Part shown: positions 1 to 11,100 of the stretch, piece after piece
Layout: each line of letters begins with the position of its first letter
Numbering within the stretch: position 1 is the stretch's first letter
From: Stomoxys calcitrans
Taxonomy: Eukaryota; Arthropoda; Insecta; Diptera; Muscidae
NCBI RefSeq assembly: GCF_963082655.1
Contig: NC_081556.1
Span: 154,752,559-154,816,558, forward strand
Reading direction: 5' to 3'
DNA: 64,000 bases
Program-made: the position numbers and the translations under genes
The notes under the pieces: model-generated
Databases searched by the model: none
Told to the model about the DNA's origin: nothing
The model's input: the letters and a program-made list of their open reading frames with translations, nothing else

Positions 1-116
1 ATCATATTGAAAAGAATGTTTATGTATTTCTAAATTTTTTTCCTTAATGCATTTTTCATAACTAAGGAAAAATTCATTCTTTCCTTCTGAACATGTCACT
101 TTACCAGTAATAAATT

Positions 117-210
117 GGCAGCCGGTTGTAGGCGTACTGTATTCACCCGATGGAGTGCTTCATCGGTAACAGCTGCCGCCTACAACACATTGCTACAACA
201 ACAACAACCA
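117..210 (+). repeat. Fragment of dispersed repeat family B (CAACAACAA tail)
   Basis: This lies in the intron upstream of the first visible esterase exon. The block starting GGCAGCCGGTTGTA and ending in CAACAACAACAACC recurs at about 16760-16860 and 17190-17280 and, reversed, at about 6560-6660. An A-rich or CAA-rich 3' end fits a retroposed non-autonomous element, but no internal promoter was identified. The rest of 1-425 is AT-rich intron with nothing recognisable. Confidence 0.6.
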
Positions 211-425
211 GTAATAAAATTAAAAAAGTCTTCGGGTGTCAAGTTTGTGTTCTTCAAATAGCCGTCTTAAAGGCTCCGGGGTACCTGGGGATATGTCCCA
301 CCTGGAAGAATCAAACCCTAATTTAGATTTTTTTGCTTCTTTTCACATACTAACGGCTTTCATACGTTTCTTATTTAAATTTTATTAAAATTTTCTTCAG
401 TTATTTGCCCTTGTCTTTAATGCAG

Positions 426-1790
426 GAAGATGTTATTGTGGTAACTTTCAACTATCGCCTAGGAGCACTTGGCTTTTTATATCTGCCTGAAGAAGGCATT
501 TGGGGTAATGCTGGCTTGAAGGATCAGGTAAATATTTATATGGCTACTCTTTTTGTTTGACTTGCAATAATAAAACTCAAATTTTCATTCCAACAGCGCC
601 TAGCCCTGGAGTGGGTAAATGAAAATATTCATCGTTTTAATGGGGATCCCAACAATGTGACCCTATTTGGAGAATCCGCTGGTGCTGCTTCGGTTCATTT
701 ACATATGTGTTCAAAACATGCCCATAAACTCTTTCACAAGACAATAATGCAGAGTGGCACAGCCAACATGGAATGGGTGTTCCAAACAAACCCAGTCTAC
801 AAAACACGAAAGCTGGCCGAAGATTTGGGTTACAAAGAAACAAGCAATACCAAGGGGCTTTTGAAATTTTTACAGTCACCTGAAGTTACCGATGCACACA
901 TACTATCCAAGATGTTGGGTGTACTAACGCGCGAAGAAAGAAGACGTGAACTGCCTTTGCCATTTAAACCTGTGATCGAAGATAGCCAAAGTCCCGATAG
1001 TTTCCTAGATCAACCAATATTGGAGAAACTCAAAAATCAGCCAAATAGCATCGCCATACCCTCCATAATGGGATACAATTCTGCAGAGGGTATAGGCATG
1101 ATGATAAATGCATTAAGAAAACTAGAGGAATATGATCGCGATTTTAAACGCATGGTTCCGCGCAATATACCATTGGACCCCTATCATGCAGATGTAGAAG
1201 AGATAGGCAAACAAATGCGTGACTTCTATTTGAATGGCCGTCCCTTGACCCTCAAAATGTTAAACGAATTGGCAAACATTTTAACAGACTATCACTTCTC
1301 CGTTGATATGCAAAATGCGGCTAAATGGCAGACGCTATTGCAGCCCCAGGCCCCTGTGTATTTCTATCAATTCGATTATGTGGGCGGTCGTAATTTGTAT
1401 AAGGTTATGCTGCAATTGGATAAGCTGAGAGGTGCCTCACATGGTGATGAATTGTTTTATCTCTTTCAAATGGCTGGCAACAATGATATGGGAAGTGCAG
1501 AAGATCAAAGGATAACCAAACAATTGAGTTATTTGTGGGCAAATTTTGCTAAATACAGCAACCCTACTCCCAGTAATCTGGAAATGGATGCCTCTATCAG
1601 CTGTAAATGGCAGCCTGTAAGGAAACCCCCCTCGGAACAAGAACCATTTATACTAGATTATTTATCGATTGAAAACAGTGGATGTCACATGAAAACTAAT
1701 CCCGATAAGGAGAGAATTGAATTCTGGCGCAATATTTATCAGAAATTTTCTCAGCCTCTGGATTACTCAAGGATAAGTGCAAAATTGTAA
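426..1790 (+). CDS. Type-B carboxylesterase (alpha-esterase-like), 3' exons
   Basis: A serine hydrolase of the carboxylesterase/cholinesterase family, expected to cleave carboxylic esters. Two exons are visible: 426-527 and 597-1790. The first follows a TTTAATGCAG acceptor and the 69-bp intron is bounded by GTAAAT and CAACAG. The joined reading gives NYRLGALGF, then [15 protein letters not shown], then the nucleophile elbow FGESAG with the catalytic Ser codon at 675-677. The acid residue lies in NSAEG and the His in GASHGDE, so all three catalytic residues are present. The stop is TAA at 1788-1790. The N-terminal third, including any signal peptide and the oxyanion-hole HGG motif, lies left of the window. 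Downstream come a 96-bp hairpin MITE and AATAAA-like sequence. The gene is convergent with PTP-ER. The exact paralogue cannot be assigned without the N-terminus. Family assignment is firm. Confidence 0.93.
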
Positions 1791-1813
1791 AATCATAGAA
1801 AAATATTTACGTA

Positions 1814-1909
1814 AAACCCCGTTTGCACTGCTCCTTAAATCCGGATTTAATGGCTCCATCAATTGTTTTCCCTTAAATCCGGATTTAATGAGCAGTGTAA
1901 ACGGGGTTT
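1814..1909. mobile_element. 96-bp hairpin MITE in the esterase 3' UTR
   Basis: The left arm TAAACCCCGTTTGCACTGC and the right arm GCAGTGTAAACGGGGTTTA are near-perfect inverted repeats, and the palindrome TTAAATCCGGATTTAA occurs in both halves. It begins only 24 bp after the esterase stop codon. A half copy is present at about 21434-21473. There is no coding capacity, and the superfamily cannot be told from the ends. Confidence 0.75.
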
Positions 1910-2046
1910 AAAAATAAAAAATACACTAAGTTGCATTTGTTTTAAAAGTATAAGCTATATCCCAGAATAATTCATAGATTTGTTGAAAACAAAAGCTATT
2001 GGTTCACGTCGTCTCGTAGTTGTATGCTTAAGAAGTTGACACTGCG

Positions 2047-3186
2047 TACAGTGGGATGAAAAAAAAAATAAATGGAAATAAGTCTGCCATTTTCGAGCGG
2101 ATAAAGATATCTTCATGAAATCGTACATGGTTATTCTTCTTATATTCAGAGCCCGAAGGGCCATTGGCGGAACTTGAAAATTGGTCACCTTGGCCCTACA
2201 ACATTTTTTTCGGGTCGGCAAAGCACATTTATGGTCCGATTTTCAAAATTTTTTAATTGCTGGAAAGTGCTCAAAAAAAAACTATGTGAAGTTTTATAAC
2301 ATATTTTGATTGCACCAAGTGGTCCCTAATTGGATGGAAAAATTCAAAGATTGAGGTCTTTAAGGCTATGCATTGCTAAAAAACGCCAATTTTGTAAAAA
2401 CTTTTCCCCAGTATGGGGATTTTGGTTATTTTTGTCAAGAAATGTGGATAAAATTTATATTCATTTGTTTGGGGAGACATTTATCTACAAAACGATGTAA
2501 AACTTAAAACGATATCTTTATTGGTTTCAATTTTATAATCATTTCATTTTGAATTTTTGTTTTCACAAAATTGCATATTTTGGGTTCACTTTGAGTTTTA
2601 CTCAAATAATCCGAAACTAATTTAATATTTTTCTTTCCACTTGAGCATTTTATTATGAAACACGTCCTTATCTCTCCAAAAATATATATTTTATATATAA
2701 AATATTTTAAATATGAACAAAAATTGCTACCCAATGTGGACACCTCGGTGATTTTTCTATACATACACGACAAATTACGCATTCGGAAGACTTAGAAGAT
2801 GAAAAAATCAGTTTGCCATTTTTGAACGAATAGAGATATATCTATGAAAAGTGAAATGATTAGAGAGAAGGTATCTGTAAGACCATATGCAAAATTGCAG
2901 GTCCGTAGAATGCCTGGACCCTATTTTTGCTTGCACTGCGAAATGTTCGTTTATGGTCCTATATTCAAATTTTTTATTGGAAAGTGTTTCTCAAGCATTA
3001 TATTTTGTGCCAAATATATCTATTTGTAATGGACCTGGAATTTTGTGAATTGCGAAGACATTTGTGAAACTATGTTAAAATTAAATCACAGATTTAGATT
3101 GCTTACAAAATTGCTTTATGAAGATATCTTTATCCGTTCCAAAATGGCAGACTTATTTTCACATATTTTTTTCGCATCCCACTGTG
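2047..3186. mobile_element. Non-autonomous Transib-like element, 1.1 kb
   Basis: The right end, read inward, is CACAGTGGGATG and the left end is TACAGTGGGATG. Both are followed by an A-tract, then AAATAAGTCTGCCATTTT, then GGATAAAGATATCTTCAT-like sequence. The block GGAAATAAGTCT lies at element positions 28-39 from the left end, exactly where it lies in the palindromic Transib at 57324. The right flank is CGACG, which matches the GC-rich 5-bp target typical of Transib; the left flank CTGCG is only partly similar. A decayed internal copy of the end region is visible near 2790-3030. No transposase ORF is present. Confidence 0.65.
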
Positions 3187-3379
3187 CGACGTTTAAACTT
3201 TTAGTGTCAAAGATGCTTTTCAAGGATCTAAACAGCGATGCCAGCCACAAGGTAATGATCCGAATAAATGTTGGCAACTCGCATCGATGTGGATAATTAA
3301 GTTATTTTTGTTCAAAACAAAAAGAAATACTGTCTGTCCCACTAACTTTGTGTCACTCAAGTGAGTGACTCCAGTCGCT

Positions 3380-4260
3380 CAAGCATCTCTTTTTCCTTTA
3401 CGAAATCAGCTGGCTTTGGAGCGATGAGGACCAAGGACCACTAGGGCACTGGAGACTATTCTACATAGTCCTCCCATTGGTATATAGATTAAGTGTGAGG
3501 CAGCCACTGCGGCTATGAGACTTAAGGCGATAGGAGAATAGATTGAAGATGGCAGCAGCTCATACCATCGCTGTATGATCGAGGCGGCAATGGGAAGCCT
3601 GGAAGGATGCGAAGAGGTTTCCGATCGGATACCTGAGACGACTGCAAGACACTGCTGCCAGTGGCACCGTCTTGAACTGACGAAACCCTAGTATTGCCAT
3701 CTGGAAGATCATATTACACGGATGAATCAAAGCTAAAGGACCGAGTGCGCCTGGGGGTCTTCATTGACAACCCAAGGACTGTGATCTGTTTTAGACTGCC
3801 TGACCATAATACAGTCCTGCAGGCGGAGATCCCGTCGATCACGGAAAGCGTCTGGTGTTGTTGTGCTAACGTGAGGACATCGAATGTGAACATCTTTACG
3901 GAAAGTAAAATGGCCATAAGAGCAATAACCATCAGAACGGTAAGATCACAAACATTCTTGCACTGTAAGAATGAGATTAACGTCTTCTCTGAGGATGGCA
4001 CAATCCCCATCGTTTCGGTACTGGGCCATAACGGAGTAAGGGGGAATCAAGGGGGAGACGATTTTGCGGTGAAGGCCAGAGGACTCCCGTCAATGATCTT
4101 GGTTAACCCGAAGCCTTTCGGGTAGACTCAGTTCGAGACGAGCTCAATGGTCGGAGATTTTCTTTGCAAAATGGAAAAGGAAAGCCAGAGATTGCAACAC
4201 ACACCAATCGCTACGGCACGCGTTTCGTCTTTTTCGTTAGAAGACTTTTCAACCATATTA
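3380..4260 (+). pseudogene. Non-LTR retrotransposon remnant, RNase H domain
   Basis: The open stretch 3694-4125 reads as a retroelement RNase H domain: YTDESKLKD (first Asp), LQAEI (Glu), FTESKMAIRAI where TDS is normal, and GHNGVRGNQGGDD near the C-terminal His/Asp. The second catalytic Asp appears changed to Glu. Upstream, 3430-3690 reads as the decayed end of the reverse transcriptase region with several stops. This organisation fits I/R1/LOA-type LINEs. It is a dead fragment in opposite orientation to the RTE fragment that follows. Confidence 0.7.
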
Positions 4261-4377
4261 GGTGTGATGGCTTCAAGTGCCTGAAAGTCGTTCGCGTACA
4301 TTATTTGCCAACATAAGAGAGCGGGCGAGTTCGTGAGAGCAACCTACATTTTGAGAGTTTGAGTAAAATCTTTGCCT

Positions 4378-6036
4378 ACTTACTTACTTTAATTGGCTAT
4401 GACAGAACATTTGTTCCATTAGCCGAACGTAGAATAGCGTTCTACGGGCCTCGATCTTCTGCGATCATTCTAAAATCTCTGACGCCGAGTTTCGAGGTGT
4501 CTCCCACCACTTGATCTTTCCATCGGGCTTTTGGTCTTCCCGGTTTGCGTATACCACCGTGTTTGCCTTCAAAATACTTCTTTGCTGGAGCTTATTCATC
4601 CATTCTGAAAACATAGTATGCTGAGGTTCCAATCATCGCGTATGCGTTCTTCTAGCCACATTGCGCATACGACTTATCAGCGTGTCGCCTCTGATAAGTC
4701 AGCTCCTGCTGCCTTGTTGTTCTTTAGCCGGGTCACAGTTACTAGGACCTCAATCTGACTAGGAGGTAAACATTCTATACCGTCAACAGGGATTTGTTCT
4801 GCGGTATCCTCTTCGCCGCCAACGTCGGACACTAGCAGTTGGGTAAAATGTTCTTTCCATATCCTCAGCATGTTATCTGTGTCAGTTACCAGATTTCCTT
4901 CTTTGTCTCTGCAGGAGACCAAAGCCATCGGTTTGATGTTTAATTCTTTGGTAGAATTTCCGGACTTCAGAGTCAGGCTCTTGTACATCTCAATTCGCTT
5001 ACACTCACATCTTTCCATTTTCTTTTTCTTTCTGCGGAATAGACGTTTCTCCTCTCTCCTTTTCTCCCGATACCTCTCCTTCATCTGGCGCGTTGCTACT
5101 GATTGCAGGGTTGCTCTATATGCCGCATTCTTGGCTTCAGTAGCATTTTGACACTCTTGGTTTCTTAGAGGAGGTTTCCGGTACCCAAGTACGGATTTCG
5201 CGGCAGTTTTTATGAAGTGGGCAATAGTTTGTCTCTGCGCCATTATATCATAGGAACAAGGAGTGCTTTCATCAAGCAGTTGGGTCAGTCGAATGGATAT
5301 CCCGCTGTCATTTGTTGTGTTTGCAACTTTTCAATGTCCAGCTTCCGTGCAGTGTCAGATTATACTTTCCTCGCCATGTTCAAACGGGTGCGAACATTTG
5401 CTGAAACAAGGTAATGATCCGAATCTATATTCGCTCCACGGATCGGAATGACTTCCATCTATCACAATGTGATCACTTTGGTTCCTCGTGTTTTGATCGG
5501 GTGACAGCCATGTGGCATTGTGAATATTTTTATGTTGAAATCTGGTGCTACTAACTATTATATTTTTTGCCGCGGCGAAATCTATCCGTCTCTACCCATT
5601 ACTAGACGTTATCTCGTGGAGGCTAAACTTTCCGACTGTTGGACCAAAAATGTCTTCCTTCCCTATCTTCGCATTAAAATCTCCCAGAACGATTTTAATA
5701 TCATGGGCGGGGCAGCGGTCATATTCTCTCTCCAGGGGCTCGTAGAAAATATCCTTGGTCTGTTCGTCTTTGTCTTCCTTCGGGGCATGGGCACAAATAA
5801 GGCTGATGCTGAAGAATTTGGCTTTTATGCGGATTGTGGCAAGCCTATCAACCACCGGAGTAAAGCAGGAGGCAAGGTGTTTCATTCTCCGACTAACCAC
5901 AAATCCACAGCCAAATTCATGTCTCGTGTTATGGCAGCTATAGTATAGTTCGTCACCGTTTGGTGTTGTAGTGACGCCATTCCCAGTCCATCGCACTTCC
6001 TGTAAGGCGGTAATATCTGCCTTGTATTTCTCTAAT
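4378..6036 (-). pseudogene. RTE-type LINE remnant with RT domain deleted
   Basis: Reading the minus strand from 6050, the endonuclease (EEP) domain is visible: YKADITALQEVRWTG, then CAHAPKEDKD and LGDFNAKIG. A frame break follows near 5590. The linker 5243-4677 contains WKEHFTQLL and LKNNKAAGAD, which normally precedes the reverse transcriptase. The next sequence reads RDDWNLSIL and then, at about 4615, jumps directly to the C-terminal motif KYFEGKHGGIRKPGRP followed by RWKDQV. The polymerase core is therefore deleted. The 3' end (about 4378-4400) finishes in AAGTAAGTAAG-type short repeats, as RTE elements do. A second fragment of this tail lies at 52120-52205. Confidence 0.8.
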
Positions 6037-6216
6037 ATTGGGTTGGCCAAAAAGTAATTTCGGATTTTTCATATAGTCGGCGTTGACAAATTTTTTCACA
6101 GCTTGTGGCTCTGTAATTGCATTCTTTCTTCTGTCAGTTATCAGCTGTTACTTTAAGCTTACTTTAGAAAAAAAGTGTAAAAAAAGTATATTTGCTTAAG
6201 TTCATTCTAAGTTTTA
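6037..6216 (+). mobile_element. Mariner-type MITE, copy 1, truncated
   Basis: It begins ATTGGGTTGGCCAAAAAGTA and runs through the same interior as 38657-38896 (CAGCTTGTG, CTGTCAGTTATCAGCTG), but stops near AGTTCATTCTAAGTTTTA without the right terminal repeat. It abuts the 5' end of the LINE remnant. Confidence 0.8.
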
Positions 6217-6229
6217 TTTATTTTGTTTC

Positions 6230-6775
6230 TCATAGTTTTCCGGGGGCGGGTTACTGGCCCAGCGCGCCAACCGCATGGGTTTTGTGGGATTGCACATGTT
6301 TCCCTCGTTGTGGCTAGCCCCTTTCTCCAAGATCCGACGCTCGCCTCCAGCCTCCTCTAACCTGGGAACAGACGCTGATGTTGGCCATTGGTTATTTGAA
6401 GGCGTCAATAACTCGCCTTGTCATAGCGAGTGTCATTGGCACTCAGTATTTAATTAAGAGCCTGTGCCACCTGAATCCTCACTGAGACTCTCCTTTCGAA
6501 AATCGCTGACTGCCCGCGGCCGCATTTGCAGCTACTCTGCATAAAAACGGAGCTTTCCACCATCCGCAACCTGTTGTTGTATACACTGAGGCGCCAGCCC
6601 TTGCCGATGAAGAACTCCAACAGGTCAATCCGGTACGTATAACCGGGTGCCATGGGATTGATCCGCAACCTGCGGACGAGCCCGGTAGCTTTCTGCTAAG
6701 CTTCCCGCGATAACGATGGACACCACACAAGTCGGAGCTCAAAGTTCCAGCCTGTGTGGTGCTCATAGTTATCTC
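6230..6775 (-). repeat. Dispersed repeat family B, reverse orientation
   Basis: The reverse complement aligns by eye with 14384-14700 and 16680-17160. Shared blocks are the Cys/Ser-codon-like start CACAGGCTGGAACTTTGAGC, the CCCATGGCA..CGGTTAT segment, AGAGTCTCAGTGAGG, and GACGCCTTCAAATAACCAATGG. It has no long ORF in common frame and looks like a non-autonomous interspersed repeat of about 550 bp. Confidence 0.6.
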
Positions 6776-7337
6776 GTGTCGGCCGGGGGAGGACCCTGAT
6801 CATTCAGCCTAAACTTTAATCGGACTGCACTGCATTGATATGAGAGAAGTATTCTCCTGTTCCTTAGTGGAAAGTTCATGGGTAGTAGCAGATTTGTAGG
6901 TGTAAGGCTTATCATAAAGGATAGTCTGAAAGTAAGATTTTTGCTCCCACATAGAAAGTTTTTCCATATCCCGCCATTCGTGAAAATAAAAAAACCTTTT
7001 TTTTTGTATATTTCTTTTGTCCCGCGATAACGATGGACACCACACAAGTCGGAGCTCAAAGTTCCAGCCTGTGTGGTGCTCATAGTTATCTCGTGTCGGC
7101 CGGGGGAGGACCCTGATCATTCAGCCTAAACTTTAATCGGACTGTACTGCATTGATATGAGAGAAGTATTCTCCTGTTCCTTAGTGGAAAGTTCATGGGT
7201 AGTAGCAGATTTGTAGGTGTAAGGCTTATCATAAAGGATAGTCTGAAAGTAAGATTTTTGCTCCCACATAGAAAGTTTTTCCATATCCCGCCATTCGTGA
7301 AAATAAAAAAACCTTTTTTTTTGTATATTTCTTTTGT
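6704..7337. repeat. 317-bp tandem duplication with one mismatch
   Basis: 6704-7020 and 7021-7337 are consecutive direct copies starting CCCGCGATAACGATGG and ending TTGTATATTTCTTTTGT. I see one difference, C at 6828 against T at 7145. Each unit carries the end of family B and the 3' part of the tRNA-derived SINE (in the same orientation as the SINE at 17683), so the duplication happened after those insertions and is young. Confidence 0.9.
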
Positions 7338-8113
7338 TACATTTAATGAATTGGTATTTGTTGGGTTTGTCATCATCAGTTAAAGCTTAAGACTACGTTT
7401 ACGCTTTTAATTGTTTTGTGTTTTTTTGTTTTTATTATTATTTTAATTAATTTATTTGACTAGTTTTGGGGTTGGTTTTCTCTTCTCTCATCTTATCGTT
7501 TTTGTTTTTTAAAGCTAAATTGTACAAATTATAAAAAACGCAAATAAACAAATTGAAATTTGTTAATTTGTTTATGTTTAAATAAGATCATCGTCATATA
7601 TGCAAATAATGTTTACATTTTTAGTTTTTTTTTTCTTTTTTTTGCTCCCAATGCAAAAAAAAAACTTGATGCTTCGAAGGAATTACACAATTGATGTTGT
7701 TGTTGTTGTTGTTATAGTTAGTCTAAGTTTAAATTAGTTTTTGGATGCGTTTGGCTTATAATACAAATTAAGAGAAAAAAAATTATTATAATTTATTAGG
7801 ACTATTTGAAAATGTTATAAATTTTAATACAATTCGCGATTTGATTGATGTGTGTATGGGTGTGTGTGTGTGTGTGAATAAAACTTAAATACATATTCAT
7901 TTACTTATACAACTATAAAATCATTTGAAAGTTTTTGTTTTCGGTTTTGCTTTTGCAAATCTTCGGCTCTTTTGTTTTGTGTATTGATTTTTTCCACGGT
8001 TTAATTAACTACAAACATTTAGATGGAAATGAAGAAAATTTTCCCTTTTTGATTTGATACCAAATGCTTTCGCGCACACATCGACATCGACATCGACATC
8101 GACAACGACGAGT
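7338..8113 (-). other. 3' flank and probable 3' UTR of the PTP-ER-like gene
   Basis: AT-rich sequence without an ORF, with poly-T and TTTATT runs that read as AATAAA-like signals on the minus strand. It includes a GTTGTTGTTGTT run near 7695 and a (TG)n run near 7858-7876. A run of CATCGACATCGACATCGACA sits at about 8078-8106, just after the stop codon. The polyadenylation site cannot be fixed from sequence alone. Confidence 0.45.
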
Positions 8114-11100
8114 CTAAAATCGCTTTAAAGCAAATGTTCGCTTCAGATAAAGACACAGGGCCCTATGTATGAGCTCGTACTGTTCGGAGTTCTGCACCAT
8201 ACCGCCCCGTTGCAAGCGTAAATTGCAAACAATACCCAAGACGTCCACGAATATGTTGGGCATTTTTGGCAGCTCCGCTATGGAGGGCAGTCGCCAGTTG
8301 TCCTCGAATTGTGGCGGAGGTGGTGGTGGCTTTGCGTCCAGTTCTTCCAACTGCAGCGGCTGCTGTTCTTGCTGCTTGATTTTCAGTTCCATTTTCAAGA
8401 TGTAGCGCATGTACATCAAAGTATTGCGGGTAAAACTACAATCGATTTCCGTGGGCAGAGGAGCCTCCAGCAACAGCATATCCTCCTCCAGAAATTGCTG
8501 GGGCAAACGAAAATCGACCGGACTTAGAGCCTGGGCTGAGGTGGCTTGTTTGGCCGCATTGGCAGCCATGGAGGTTAAGGAATAGGCCAAGGACTGGCGC
8601 ACCTGGCGTATGCCATTCAGTATGGCTGTCATGCAACCGGTGCGGCCTATGCCCGCGGAGCAATGTATCACCGGCAAAGGCTGCACTGCATTGAATATAT
8701 CCTGTTGATATAGTTCTGTGGACTGAGCATTTACATGGGAGGGTGGAGTGGAGGCCGCATCGTTAAACACCTCAAATTCCGATTCACATTTACCCAAGTT
8801 GGCCACATGCAGTGAGATATCCAGCAAGGTGTTTATATCTCGAGGCGAACGATGGTCTGGCCAATCGGGATACCAGTAGTGGTAGCATACAAACTTGTTT
8901 AGCAACAAAAACGGATTGTTGCTGACCTCAGCCGTAAAGTTGACGCAGTACAGTATAATTATTTTTCTTATGGAGAAGCCATTCTTCTTAACTATGCCCA
9001 CATTTCTCATAACAAAGAAGCTCTTGCTGTTGGGCACGTGACCCCTCAGTTCCTCGGCCACTTCGGCCTTTGTGCAAGTGATACTTATGACTTTGACCTC
9101 GTTGCCCTCGATATCATCGACCTCAGTGTCCATTTCTTCCTCACACAAAAACGGACTAATAAATTCGGCAAATTGTGCCGAGGCCTGAACTACCTCTTCC
9201 CTGGGGGTGGTTATGAAGATCTCATTCAAATCCACCGGAAAGTAAATGGAACATTTTTGACGATTGTTTTCCATGAAATTCGTGAGCATAACTATTTTCT
9301 GATAATACTGTTGCAATGGTTTGCCCTGGCGTCGACTTGGACTATCGGGTCCTTTTGATATTTTAATGTACTTCTTGGTATTTTGGTAGATCATCAGCCA
9401 AAACTCGTATATGGTGTTGGGCAATGGACCTTGGGTGGCTATGTAACATTTTGAAGTGTAGTCAGGACCCTGCATAGGAAAGAGAGACAGAAGAAAGTAT
9501 TTGAGAATAAAGCTAAGCAACTCCATCTCTGGCATACTCACTTTTATGTAGTTGGCATTTATATAGGGCACTTCTTCAGTGTTGGGAAAAGTGGGTTTAG
9601 TTAAGGCGCTTGCCAATGCACTATCCACACCCTCAAGGTTAGGACAGTTGTCCAACATGTCCATTAGAATTTTTGATTCCTTTTCCAAAATAACACGAGA
9701 ATTTTCATTTGGCAAAATAGTCTTGTAGCGATTTTTTGTTTGCGATCCAAACACCATGGGCTTCTCCTGATGGTTCAAAGGCAGGTCCCAGAACTCCTTG
9801 TGTAGGCTACGGAACATACGCTTCTGTTCCTCTTCGTCGAGCTGGAGGGACTGTAGAATTTTGGAGACCACTTGCATGTATCGTTCAATAATTTCACAAT
9901 CTTCTGAATTGGAAACCATAACTGGTGGGGGAGTTTCTGCTTCCTTGCTGGACTGGTTGTGCGTCGACATCAGTATGGGTATACTCTGATCGGCAATGCT
10001 CTTGGAACGGGAGGCATAGCTGTTGTCGAATATGTAATTGAGTTTGATAAGATCATTTTGATTGAGTGTGTTGGAGGCGTTCTGCAGCATTTGTATGTTG
10101 GCCAAATAGATTTTGAACTCCTCGCTTGTGGTCTGCGGCGAGAGAGGCTTTGTCATAATGTTTCGTATGCTGGGGCATGTGCAAACAGATGTTTCCTTGA
10201 AGTCGAAGTGCTCGGCCTGGGTTTGATTTTCACTCTCTAGGTGATGGTGGGAGGAGCCCATATCTGGACTAGGTTTAAGGTCATTGGCTGAACCGAAACA
10301 GACTTGGTTGGCGTTCCTTTTGTGCGGTGGATTTAGCTCGCCGAACTGAGAGTTGTTTCGATTCAGGCTTTCACTGCTGAAGAAACGCCTCTGGTGCGAG
10401 TGAACCGAACAATTGGGCATCAAAGTTGAGTGCGAGGCTTTGGTTTCTTCCTCGGCTTTGGCGGCATCCCCCAAGTTGATACTGCTGTTGCCGAGGGCCC
10501 CTCTTTCACTGCCAATGCCCCCGAACGAGCTGCTCATGTTGAGTGTTAGACTTTGGTTGGAACCCCTTCGCTCCAGCAGCCCCCTTCTTGGAGTGGTGCT
10601 CAAGGAGACATTGGCCGCAGGTCTTGCCAATGTGGTCATATGATTTCTGTCCACATTGAGCGAGTGTTGGCTGGCAAATGAATTTAAATTGCCACAAGAG
10701 AGATTGGTGAGCGTCAAACTTTGATTAGATCCCCGGCGCCGAAATAGGCTCTGTTTCGCTCCTTGGCTGTTTACTGCCGACACCGTATTTGTGGTTTGTG
10801 ATGACTGTGAGGTGGTTATGTTCAGGTTACAGCTTGACTTTGAATTCAGGTTGTTGGTTGAATTGCCCACAGACCCCAGGCTGTAGTTGGATACCGAGAG
10901 ACCAGACCGACAAGAACCCAAAAGATTGGAGTAAGACTGCGAATGAAGATTTAGAGTCAGGCTGTGGTTAGAACCTCTCCTTTGCAGTAAATTGGTGGAC
11001 GATGATGAGTTGGGTGGTCTCCCACCTTGTGCGCTGCTGGCCGCCGATGTGCTTGGCAAATCCATGGACTTTTGCTTATATGGGTGCTCCACTGGCCCTG

